Below, in pieces: positions 1 through 8,100 of a stretch of DNA of 34,118 bases (positions are counted from its first letter, which is position 1; the number at the start of each line of letters is the position of its first letter). The DNA comes from Pseudoruminococcus sp964385235 (GTDB taxonomy: Bacteria > Bacillota > Clostridia > Oscillospirales > Acutalibacteraceae), in contig CAYLOD010000010.1 in the NCBI GenBank assembly GCA_964385235.1, positions 1 to 34,118 on the forward strand. The letters run 5' to 3'. The translations under genes and the position numbers were made by a program. Below the pieces are notes generated by a model that made no database searches, was not told the origin of the DNA, and was given only the letters and a program-made list of their open reading frames with translations.

Positions 1-55
1 GAATCGCTCGGCAAGCCTCGCTCGACCTTAACAAGGGAAGTTTATTGCCGCGTGG
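1..55. repeat. Diverged copy of the terminal GC-rich palindromic repeat
   Basis: The first 55 bases align without gaps to 33960-34014 at the other end of the window. Both begin GAATCGCTCG, share CTCGCTCGAC and CAAGGGA in the middle, and end TGCCGCGTGG. The copy is cut by the window edge. No coding potential is apparent. It looks like a dispersed intergenic element able to fold, since ACGCGG and CCGCGT flank the complete copy. Confidence 0.7.
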
Positions 56-74
56 CGGCTATGCTTGAAAACAG

Positions 75-116
75 AAAAGCGAGTGGATCGGTTTATTCGG
101 TTCACTCGCTTTTTTA
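75..116. terminator. Bidirectional intrinsic terminator
   Basis: An 11-bp perfect stem (AAAAGCGAGTG at 75-85 with CACTCGCTTTT at 103-113) is followed by T residues on both strands. On the minus strand it would end the transcript of the PARG-SGNH gene whose stop is at 204. On the plus strand it would end transcription entering from the left edge. Confidence 0.8.
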
Positions 117-203
117 TTATCTTTTCTTAATTATGCTTGAAAAGAAACCCTTCCGGGGATTGAGTTTCTGAACATTTTTAAAGTCGTTTTGTTTTACAAC
201 CCG

Positions 204-1985
204 TTACAATTCCTCGGATACTGCATCTTCCCACCGCTCTAAACCGCATTTGCGGCAAACCTGTCGTGATCTGCCGTCGGTCTGTTCTTCGACCTCAATA
301 TAATCATGATCTTTCTCACAATTCAGAAACGCCGCACCGTCTTCATCTGACATACTCCGCAGGATCATGGCAGCAAGCGTGTTCATTCCTTCCGCGGTCG
401 GATGAGAGCCGTCTGCCGCATCATAGGGAATATGCCTGTCATAAATATCGATCAGCTTACAGCCCATTTTATGCGCCGTACGGCGTATTATAGAGTTATA
501 CTTCTCTATGTGTATTCCTCCGTAAGAATAAGGAAAACGGAAAGCCGGAATTGCCGACATAAATGTTTCGCTCAGTGTACAGCAATAAATCTCCGCTTTC
601 GGGTAGTTATCCTTCAACCGCCTCAGCATTATCCTGTACGCGGTTGAAAAAACAGTGCGGTCTTCCTCGAAATCGCCGTTTTCCGTATCTGTTTTCGCTC
701 CGTAAATCCAGTCGTTTGTGCCGAGATAAACGATAATTACATCGGGCATGGTGTCATTGATATGTAATCCGCCTGTCCGTTCATCACTGCACCCTGACGG
801 GAAGAGCGTATCAAAGTCTGGCAGTCTGCTTACCCGGCTTCCTGACCACGAGTTATTCACCAGCAGTTCGCCGCCGAAATAGTCGATCACCTTGCCCCAC
901 CAGGTATCTTTCATATCATGGACGCCGGTTATGTCACAGACATTCCCCGTATAGAAAAGTTTGTATCCCCCGGGGTTATATCCGTCAAGCGTGCTTATGG
1001 AGTCGCCTAAAATGGAAAACTGCTTCCCGAAATATTTATTGTGCGACCGCCATTCCTCATAAGAATTAAACTGATTTCCGCCTTCCGGTATACGACCCGG
1101 CGGCAAAGGTGCAGAACCTGCCGCTTGTGACAATGACCGGCCGTCGCTGAATCGACTTTTGGACAATTCGGAGGATACACCTTTAAACTCCAATTCAAAA
1201 GCCATGAGATTCGGACAAGCATTAAAAGAATTGCCGTCTACCGTACTCTTAATCGCAAACACAATCTTTTCAAATTGTTCTGTGTAGTTATTTTCATTTA
1301 TCGTTTCATGGAATGCCGCCGCAACGACTTCGGGCGGATTTTTGAATGCGCCGCATCCGAAAGCGCCGAGGATCAGCACCTTAACATCGTTCTCTGCGGC
1401 GACCTCGAAAATATTCTTAATACGTTGCTTAAAGAGCGCTTTTAACGCGGTTTTGTTGGTGTATTTTCTCAGGGCAATATAAGGTGCGGCGCAGGTGATT
1501 ACATCAACATGGAACCACTCATTTTCCGGCATAAGTTGAGGAATGTACGAGTCATCTTTAAATACGGTAACTCCTTTGGTATAAATAAGACGATCCGAGT
1601 TAAAGTAATTGTTCAGTGAACGATTATATCCATAATAATCGGAAAAAGGCAAAGCGGTAAGGCAAACATACAAATTGCTGCTGCGGCACAAACATTCTTC
1701 CTGTGCCATGGCGCCGTTTTGCGCTCCGCCGCCCGGCGTAACCGGGTTGGCAAAGTTCAGTACGGCTGTCTTTCCTTTGTTCAGGTATTTCTTTGCCGCC
1801 GAAAAGGTGGTGTTCTCCTCAACGATAATCTCTGCCGATTGTCCGCCCCGCTTCTTTGTCGATTCAAAATGCTCCAAGTATACTTTGGAAGACATAGCCG
1901 CCCGCTCCGTATCTTTTTTCAAAGCGGGAGATTCGGATAAAGAAACCGTATTTCGAAATGACGCGACAAGTTCGTTTCTGCTCAT
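204..1985 (-). CDS. Fusion protein: bacterial-type poly(ADP-ribose) glycohydrolase domain plus SGNH/GDSL hydrolase domain
   Basis: 593 residues. The N-terminal part (about 1-265) carries the bacterial PARG signature GGG-x7-QEE (Gly85-87, Gln95-Glu97) and a later glycine loop GAFGCGAF (207-214), typical of the TIGR02452/DUF2263 macrodomain family that removes ADP-ribose. The C-terminal part (about 322-545) is an SGNH hydrolase with block I GDS (Ser329), Gly in SGSR (382), block III GTND (Asn424) and block V DGSH (Asp525, His528). All catalytic residues of both halves are present. A short tail has Cys556, His560, Cys577 and Cys580 spaced like a zinc ribbon. No signal peptide is seen, so it should be cytoplasmic. 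The start is supported by a GTGAGG ribosome binding site. The gene stands alone, divergent from the exchanger gene. Inference: it could remove ADP-ribose and also cleave an ester, perhaps O-acyl-ADP-ribose, but the esterase substrate is unknown. Confidence 0.88.
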   Translation of the reverse strand: MSRNELVASFRNTVSLSESPALKKDTERAAMSSKVYLEHFESTKKRGGQSAEIIVEENTTFSAAKKYLNKGKTAVLNFANPVTPGGGAQNGAMAQEECLCRSSNLYVCLTALPFSDYYGYNRSLNNYFNSDRLIYTKGVTVFKDDSYIPQLMPENEWFHVDVITCAAPYIALRKYTNKTALKALFKQRIKNIFEVAAENDVKVLILGAFGCGAFKNPPEVVAAAFHETINENNYTEQFEKIVFAIKSTVDGNSFNACPNLMAFELEFKGVSSELSKSRFSDGRSLSQAAGSAPLPPGRIPEGGNQFNSYEEWRSHNKYFGKQFSILGDSISTLDGYNPGGYKLFYTGNVCDITGVHDMKDTWWGKVIDYFGGELLVNNSWSGSRVSRLPDFDTLFPSGCSDERTGGLHINDTMPDVIIVYLGTNDWIYGAKTDTENGDFEEDRTVFSTAYRIMLRRLKDNYPKAEIYCCTLSETFMSAIPAFRFPYSYGGIHIEKYNSIIRRTAHKMGCKLIDIYDRHIPYDAADGSHPTAEGMNTLAAMILRSMSDEDGAAFLNCEKDHDYIEVEEQTDGRSRQVCRKCGLERWEDAVSEEL

Positions 1986-2510
1986 CTTTAATCCTCACCT
2001 TCAATAGTTATTATTTTCAACTGTTTTCCTGTCCCGATCGGCGGCAGATTTGTTTTCTCGCATCACGCCGACCTCCGATACCGTTTGATACAGCGCCCGG
2101 CTTCCTGCGAATCAGTGCGGTACCTCACGGTTACAAAATGCTTGACTGTTTCTGACGCGCCGGTATTCGCGCCGATAAAATGAACTGACGGTTGTACTTA
2201 TCTTTCCGCCGCCCGATTATTTACGGTCAGCGCGCACAAAAAACAGGTTCTCTTTCGACCGTGACTTTGCTCACTTTAAAGTTAGCACTTTTTGGGGGTG
2301 ATTTCAATGGATTTTTATACTTTTCGGGTAACGGCATATACTTTTTAACATTTAAATTTATAAAAATACTATTGTGACCTCTAATCAAAGATTTCCCGCC
2401 GCAAAAATAATATGATAAACTCAAAATGTACGGTAAAGTAAGTCAATCGGAACATTATTTCCCCAAAAATATCACTTTAGCAGAGTAAATGCTTTTGTAC
2501 GCTCGCTAAA
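1986..2510. other. Intergenic region without a convincing gene
   Basis: About 525 bases between two divergent genes, upstream of the riboswitch promoter. The only item with translation signals is a 13-codon ORF at 2307-2348. Near 2266-2279 the short inverted repeat GTGA-N6-TCAC lies just before an AAAGTTAGC stretch. The rest shows no long ORF with a good ribosome binding site. It could hold the PARG gene promoter, but I could not pick a convincing -35/-10 pair. Confidence 0.5.
2307..2348 (+). CDS. Possible 13-residue leader peptide
   Basis: A short ORF (MDFYTFRVTAYTF) starts 8 bases after a strong GGGGGTG Shine-Dalgarno at about 2293-2299. Nothing recognisable follows directly: the downstream riboswitch promoter begins only at 2517. 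It could be a leader peptide, a remnant of a mobile element leader, or chance. No homology is claimed. Confidence 0.25.
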   Translation: MDFYTFRVTAYTF

Positions 2511-2516
2511 TTTTTC

Positions 2517-2545
2517 TTGATTAATTGACAATGATGTGTTATAAT
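2517..2545 (+). promoter_or_regulatory. Sigma-A type promoter of the riboswitch-exchanger transcript
   Basis: TTGATT (2517-2522), a 17-base spacer and a perfect TATAAT (2540-2545). Transcription would start near 2552, exactly where the riboswitch fold begins. The overlapping TTGACA at 2525 is too close to the -10 to be the -35. Confidence 0.75.
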
Positions 2546-2552
2546 TTATCAT

Positions 2553-2684
2553 ACATCATAGAGGGAGTAATCAGTACATTTTATATGTATAGTATTATCG
2601 TCAGTACGGCGTCCTTCGGCGCTCGGTATTACTTTAAATGATGAGACTCATGGAAGGCGCGGCCGTCTGTGGGTCTTTTTTTGA
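2553..2684 (+). ncRNA. yybP-ykoY family manganese riboswitch with terminator
   Basis: The leader has the family's conserved pieces in order: GGGAGTA (2563-2569), TCGTCAGTACG near 2598-2608, an apical hairpin closed by a TTCGG-type loop (about 2606-2625), the returning strand CTCGGTATTACTTTAA, and TGAGACTCATGG (2642-2653). The P1 helix can form between TCAT(A)GAG (2556-2563) and CTCATGG (2647-2653). The same CTCATGG also forms the left arm of the terminator that follows, so ligand-stabilised P1 should prevent termination. In this family Mn2+ is the ligand and the switch usually turns expression on. The gene downstream is a cation exchanger, a known class of target. Family assignment rests on motif recognition, not on a covariance model. 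Confidence 0.8.
2644..2682 (+). terminator. Riboswitch expression-platform terminator
   Basis: AGACTCATGG (2644-2653) pairs with CTGTGGGTCT (2667-2676) using two G-U pairs, followed by a seven-T run. Its left arm overlaps the 3' strand of riboswitch helix P1, which gives mutually exclusive folds. Confidence 0.75.
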
Positions 2685-2720
2685 CTACTCAAGCTCTATA
2701 AAAAAGAAAGGTCGTTTAAA

Positions 2721-3668
2721 ATGGAAATTGCACTTCAAATTTTTCTGCTCGTTGTCGGCTTTGCAATGCTGATAAAGGGCGCCGACTGGTTCGTTGACGG
2801 TGCGGCGGGTATCGCGGACAGACTTCACATTCCGCAGCTTATAATCGGTCTGACCATCGTCGCTATGGGTACGAGCGCGCCGGAGGCGGCTATAAGCATA
2901 TCGGCTTCCGTAAAGGGAAGCGCCGATATTGCCGTGGGAAACGTCCTCGGCAGCAATATTATGAATATTCTGGTCATACTCGGCATTACCGCGATAATCA
3001 CTCCTCTTGCCGTGCAGAAATCAACTGTTAAATACGAGATTCCTTTCGTCATAGTTATATCCTCGATTTTTGCGTTACTGGGACTTAGCGATAATACCAT
3101 TGACCTTTTTGACGGCATTATCCTTACGGCTCTCTTTTTGATCTACCTTGCATACCTGTTTATTATGGCAAAAAAATCAAAAACAGATGACAGCGACACA
3201 AGCAATGAACCGAAAAAAAAGGTGTGGCTGCTTCTGCTTCTAATTGTTATAGGCGTGGGTCTGATAATCTTTGGCAGCGATATAACCGTAAACGCCGCGA
3301 CAGAGCTTGCAAAGGCATTCGGCATGAGCGAAAGGTTCATCGGTCTGACAATAGTTGCGTTCGGAACGTCACTGCCCGAACTTGTAACAAGCATCGCGGC
3401 GGCTGTTAAGAAAAAAGCCGACCTCGCCATAGGCAATATTGTCGGAAGCTGTATCTTCAATATACTGTTTGTTATCGGTATCTCCGCGCTTATCACGCCC
3501 GTCGCGTATCAGTCCGAATTTCTTGTTGACAGCATGCTCTGCATCGGCAGCGCCGTTCTACTGCTTCTGTGCGTACTCAATAAGGATAAAAAGCTCAAGC
3601 GCTGGGGCGGCATACTGATGCTTGTATGCTATGCCGTCGACTTCGTATATTTGTTAAGCAAGGGCTGA
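2721..3668 (+). CDS. Na+/Ca2+-exchanger family cation antiporter (CaxA/YrbG-like), probably Mn2+-responsive
   Basis: 315-residue polytopic membrane protein with the two inverted alpha repeats of the CaCA superfamily. Repeat 1 is at about 41-83 (VAMGTSAPE, then GNVLGSNIMN) and repeat 2 at about 208-251 (VAFGTSLPE, then GNIVGSCIFN). The GTSxPE acidic residues that coordinate the cation are present in both. The halves are joined by a charged cytoplasmic loop (about 151-167, rich in Lys, Asp and Ser). Length and repeats match the bacterial TIGR00367 group. An AAAGG site lies about 11 bases before the ATG. The gene directly follows a manganese riboswitch with its terminator. I therefore infer that it exports Mn2+, or Ca2+ with Mn2+ cross-specificity, when manganese is high. 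Sequence alone does not settle ion choice. Confidence 0.88.
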   Translation: MEIALQIFLLVVGFAMLIKGADWFVDGAAGIADRLHIPQLIIGLTIVAMGTSAPEAAISISASVKGSADIAVGNVLGSNIMNILVILGITAIITPLAVQKSTVKYEIPFVIVISSIFALLGLSDNTIDLFDGIILTALFLIYLAYLFIMAKKSKTDDSDTSNEPKKKVWLLLLLIVIGVGLIIFGSDITVNAATELAKAFGMSERFIGLTIVAFGTSLPELVTSIAAAVKKKADLAIGNIVGSCIFNILFVIGISALITPVAYQSEFLVDSMLCIGSAVLLLLCVLNKDKKLKRWGGILMLVCYAVDFVYLLSKG

Positions 3669-3820
3669 TGAGCGCGCGAAATATATCACGGCTTGAACAG
3701 GCGTAATTTTGCGTTACCTTTTGTCAAAACGGCGGCATATGCTTTTGCTTAATTTGCCGCACGACTCCTTGTATAATCTCCGATACTGCGTCAATAATAT
3801 AATCGGAGGTGCAAATAAAA

Positions 3821-4609
3821 ATGAAAGAACAAAAGGTAAAGCACAGCAATCCAAACGGTAAAAAGAAAAAAAACGCGGGCTTTTATATTGCCCTCGCTAT
3901 CTGTATAGTGGCGATCGGCGGCGCGGCGTGGACTACCTACAGCAGCGTTCTCGATTATCAGACGCCTAAGGAGGAATCCTCCGACAGCTCATCAGCACGA
4001 TCCGAACAGGAGGCGGGCAGAACCGTAAGCGGCATAGAATATTCCAAAGCGGAAAGCAGTTCCGAGGCTTCGGAGAAAACAGCTAATACGCTGCCCGAAA
4101 GCTCCGGGGAGGAATCCTCGGAGAAAACAGATGTTTCTGAGGTATCAGAAGTGTCCGTGGTAACGGAGGAAAGCTCCGCAGAAAGCAGCCGCGAGCAAAG
4201 CGAAACAGTTAAGCCGCTTGACGGAAAAGTCATAAAGGGCTTCAGCGCGGAAAACCCCGTATACTCAAAGACAATGGGCGACTGGCGCGTACACGAGGGC
4301 ATTGATATTGCCGCAGAGGACGGCGAGCGGGTGCGATCCTACGCCGACGGCATCGTCAAGGAAATATACAACGACGAGCTTTTCGGATATACAATTAAGA
4401 TAGAACACACCACAGGTATCGATATGCTGTATTGCGGTCTTAGCCCGACGACGATAGTCAAGGTCGGGGACAGTGTATCGGCAGGCGACTATATAGGCGC
4501 GGTATTCACCATACCGAGCGAAATTATGGACGAAACGCATCTTCATCTTGTGGCGGTTAAGGACGGCGCCACCGTTGACCCGCAGGCAGTCCTCAATCAG
4601 CAGAGCTGA
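3821..4609 (+). CDS. Membrane-anchored M23 (LytM) endopeptidase, SpoIIQ-like
   Basis: 262 residues from ATG 3821. A GTG at 3809 lies inside the GGAGGT ribosome binding site (3805-3810) and is rejected as start. A lysine-rich cytoplasmic tail (1-18) precedes one transmembrane helix (about 20-38). A long Ser/Glu-rich linker (about 50-130) follows, then a compact M23 domain (about 134-257). Zinc ligands are all visible: His158 and Asp162 in HEGID, and His242 in the HLH motif (240-242). Wording around DWRVHEGID recalls SpoIIQ, the forespore protein of the engulfment complex. Clostridial SpoIIQ, unlike that of Bacillus subtilis, usually keeps an active site. A TATAAT at 3772-3777 could be its -10 but lacks a well-spaced -35. 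spoIID is not adjacent, so a general cell-wall hydrolase remains possible. Confidence 0.75.
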   Translation: MKEQKVKHSNPNGKKKKNAGFYIALAICIVAIGGAAWTTYSSVLDYQTPKEESSDSSSARSEQEAGRTVSGIEYSKAESSSEASEKTANTLPESSGEESSEKTDVSEVSEVSVVTEESSAESSREQSETVKPLDGKVIKGFSAENPVYSKTMGDWRVHEGIDIAAEDGERVRSYADGIVKEIYNDELFGYTIKIEHTTGIDMLYCGLSPTTIVKVGDSVSAGDYIGAVFTIPSEIMDETHLHLVAVKDGATVDPQAVLNQQS

Positions 4610-4839
4610 TATACAGTCTGTCCGGGCGGCGCGGTTCAATAAGCGCCCGGCGCTTCCTGAGTAATATTATTATTTGCGTATGTTTACAGGATAGCAGAGG
4701 AAAGCTTTAGCAAAGCAATTTGCATATATTTTTCGCGCGAAAGCCGTATATTTTTACACTTACGAAATTTGTTTTTAATTTGTTCATAAATGGGCGAAAA
4801 TTTGTTTAAACTTTTCCGCGTTATTTATGTTAATATATA

Positions 4840-4975
4840 TCAGAAGGGGAAAGTTGATTACTCAGAGTCAACTCATTTAATTGAGAGTAGTTTAGAACAA
4901 TTAACAGACATTACCTCGTGTAAAAACAGAGAGCATAACAAATCCGGTTTTCGTGCCGCATTTGTTATGCTCTTT
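4840..4975 (+). ncRNA. Candidate small structured RNA
   Basis: A stretch of about 135 bases contains a GTTGA/TCAAC hairpin (4853-4857 with 4868-4872), a CTCA/TGAG hairpin (4872-4885), and ends in the perfect 14-bp terminator-like stem at 4930-4973. An AT-rich TTTAAA...TAATAT block upstream (4805-4836) could be a promoter but has a poor spacer. The opposite strand is also possible. No known RNA family was recognised. Confidence 0.25.
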
Positions 4976-4980
4976 GTGTT
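4930..4980. terminator. Bidirectional terminator-like hairpin
   Basis: AGAGCATAACAAAT (4930-4943) pairs perfectly with ATTTGTTATGCTCT (4960-4973). On the minus strand the stem is followed by CTGTTTTTAC, a good T run. On the plus strand it is followed by TTGTGTTTG, a weaker one. Confidence 0.65.
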
Positions 4981-5066
4981 TGTGCCCTTTCCCCGGCACA
5001 TTTCAGACGCTGTGCCGGCGCGGCAGGATCTTGATAATCCCGCGCGCTCCCGCACAATAACAGACA

Positions 5067-5104
5067 AGACCCCGACGTCCTGCCGCGGACGCCGGGGTCT
5101 TTTA
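5067..5104. terminator. Intrinsic terminator downstream of the giant pilin gene
   Basis: A 14-bp GC-rich stem with one mismatch (AGACCCCG at 5067-5074 with CGGGGTCT at 5093-5100) and a six-base loop. The plus strand continues TTTTAATATTA. The minus strand, which carries the pilin operon, continues TTGTCTGTTATT. It lies just past the stop codon at 5133. Confidence 0.7.
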
Positions 5105-5132
5105 ATATTATGATATTAAATCTCGTATGCTG

Positions 5133-8100
5133 TCACTCGGTCGAGTATCTGGGGTCGGAGAGGAACGCTCCTGTGCCGCCGCCGGAACCCGCTTGTCTTA
5201 TGCCGGTATCCCAGCTGCTCTTGTCAAAGAGATTTATCTGCGCAAGCGGATCGACAAATTCATAGGTACCCTCGTATATTGTGTATTCCACGAGGTCGCC
5301 CGAAGTGTCCCTGTAGGAAATGATCGTATTGGTCAGGAAAGTTATAGTGGTAGTCGTCGCCGCAGGATCGCTGCTTTGCAGGATAAACGACGGACCGTAC
5401 CCCGAAGCGGCGGAAATCTTCTCCGGGGAAGCTATGGTAAAGCTTTCTGCCTCTATCACTGTACCATCTTCAACCGTGCAGTCGGTGGCGCCCTCCCAGC
5501 GGAAGTAGCAGCCTCCTCCGTTTATGGTATATGTGCCGTTCAGCGAACCGCTCATCGCGATAAAGTTGACGTCGCCGCTATGCGTATAGGGACCGACGTG
5601 GTTTTTGATATTTCCGCTGTTCGTCCACCCAAGCGTGTCACTTTCCACGCCTATGTCGCTCATTCCCTCATTCTTAAGATTTGTGAAATATTTCTCGGCT
5701 GTCATAGAGTAGAGGTTAATCTTGTCGGGAGGCAAGCCTGAGCCCGCATAGTATGTCTGATAGTCGGGCAGGTTTATATGGTACGCGCCGGCAGGTATGA
5801 GATATGTTCTCTCCGCCGCGCCCGCGGTGGGCTTATACGTTATACTCAAGTCATGCTCAAAGTATAGTGTGAAGTTTTCCTCGGTCGCGGCATCTCCGAC
5901 AATCCTGTCTTCAGTACCGTGCTGCGTATATTGCTCTCCCGTTATAATAAAGTAGTTTTCCTGGTTGTTTCGCGTCCAACCGCCCAAGCCCAAGGTAGGA
6001 TCCGGGCAGTTATTGTAGACCCATTCCTCACCGGCGGCTATTTCGGACTGATAGGAACCCCATTCATGACCGTTGCCGAACCTTACGTTTGTTATCGGAG
6101 CATCAATATAAATCGTCGGTTCTCCTCTGGTATTCTGCGACGTGACGGGCACTTGTTGTGTTACGCCGAACGTGTCTTTGTATTCTATTACTATGCCTGT
6201 TGTGCCCCATCCCGCGTAGTCGTCGAGGATCAGTACAGCCTTGCTGCTGTTATCGGGCTCCAGTTCGTTGATTCTTTCCTGAATATCATTGACGCAGTCT
6301 TTTAATCTCTGGAGTGAGGGACTGCTGCTTTCGTATTCAGTAAGCGCGGCCTTAACAGCATCGTAAAGCGCCGCAATGGAAGCAGATGTATAGCTTGAAC
6401 CCGAAGTGTCGTCAGCGCTTTCAGGATACCACTTGGGATTGCCTCTGCCGTCGCTTGTGAGGTAGGATCTGCCGCTCGAGATGGCGTTGTACAGATTCTT
6501 GTAGGCTATTGTCCATTCCGCGAGCAGGTTTGCCCTCGCTCTGTGACGACTCGGGTTGTTGTCATCATACCTGTTTTCGGGGTTATCCTTGTTAGCAAGA
6601 TTTTCAAGGTATTTTGCCTGATAGACCCTGTTCGAGGCGTGAGTGTTGTAGTTATAGTCATAGATAACCCAGCCGCGTCCTACAGCCTCGGCGCTCGCGC
6701 GCTCTCTCTGTATAGCTATCTTGGGCGGAACATACGTCAGCCACACGGGCGATCCGCCCGCTCCCGCCGAGTAATCATAAAGTATCTTATCTCCGCCTTG
6801 AAGCTTTGTCTTTTCATAGACGACCGTATCGTCAACGGAAGAAAGCTGCAGGAACGGCATATTCTGCGGGACGTCTAAACGGTAGTAGCCGTCGTATGTA
6901 TCGGAGAGTGTTACAACCTTGGATTCCGTGCCCCACATAGTCACCTTCATACCGCCGTGGTTAGAGATAAGGTCGGTATTCTGCGTGAAGTATACGGTCG
7001 TGTTTTCCTGAGTTATATTGTCCTCGGGGTTTACCGTGCTTATGAGAGCCTTATACTTGCTGCCATTCATTTCGGCGTTCGCTGTCAGCGTTACCCAGAC
7101 GTCGCCCCAAACCTGATGTATCTGCTTTGTTTCGGTTGACGACGAGGAACTGTTAAGACCTTTTACCGCGAACGTATAGAGGTCGTCTTCAGAGGCGGGA
7201 ATCTTGTAGGCATACCAGTCGTAGTATGTGCTTGTTTTCGTCAGGCCTACGCGGGCGTATCCATCCGCTATGCTTCCGCCGTTGAACTTAAATATACCGT
7301 TGCCGCTCATATCTTTTCTGCCGGGACGTGTATCTTGTACGTTTTCAAACACCTGTTTCTTGCCACCGATGAACGCCATATCGAGGTTATTGTCGGAGAA
7401 TGTCACGTCCACCGGTGAAACAGAAGCCTGCGGAGAGGTATACATCTTGATCTCAAAGCCGCCGCCGGTCTTTTCGGAGATGATCTGAGCGTTATAATAC
7501 TTGCCGGAAGCGTTCGTGGCGAGCTTTAACCTCGGCGTCTTTCTCGAGCTTGACGACCCGTCGGTTATTGTGACGGCGTTTACCCTGTCGGCGTCGAGGG
7601 ATATGGAATAGTATTTCTCGTCCGAAGTTATAAGTCCGAGATTGCCCTGTTCCGTATTACTAATGACGTTGCCGCTGCCGTCGAGCTGGCATACTGTCGC
7701 CTTGAGCCGCTTGCTCCAGCTGTCGGGCTTCTTGAAGTAAACCGTTATCGTCGGTGAAGCCGGAACGGCGGTGTCAACGAACACGCCCGCCGCGAGTTTC
7801 TCTATATCAGCCGCGCCGCCCTTGTATGACATATGGGAGGGACTGACCTTTGACACAGCCTTAATATTTGTAACGGGTTTGCTTAGACGGATTTTTTCCC
7901 ATGTATCGGCGTTTACGGCTACGTTAGCCGATCCGCCGAGGTTCTTGTCGGGATAGAGAACCATGAAGTCCGTTGGCTGCAGCTTAATATCCACGGTTCT
8001 GTTGCTGCCTGTCTTATTGCCGTTATGGATATAGAACTTCGACCGATCGTCAAACGCTATGTGCGCGACAAAATATTTTCCGCTGCCGTCCGAAACGGTA

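Larger units (their letters stand above)
4610..5066. other. Hairpin-rich intergenic region
   Basis: No ORF here has a good start signal. It contains a 7-bp GC hairpin after the M23 gene (CCGGGCG at 4622-4628 with CGCCCGG at 4644-4650, no T run), a possible small RNA ending in a 14-bp hairpin (4930-4973), and an 8-bp hairpin (CCGGCACA at 4993-5000 with TGTGCCGG at 5011-5018). The concentration of structure is higher than needed simply to separate two genes. Confidence 0.5.

Noticed and set aside
2227..2424. 65-residue minus-strand ORF between the PARG and exchanger genes
   Set aside because: No ribosome binding site and no recognisable fold. It overlaps the better-signalled 13-codon ORF on the other strand.
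2525..2545. TTGACA as -35 of the riboswitch promoter
   Set aside because: Only 9 bases separate it from the perfect TATAAT. TTGATT at 2517 has the correct 17-base spacing.
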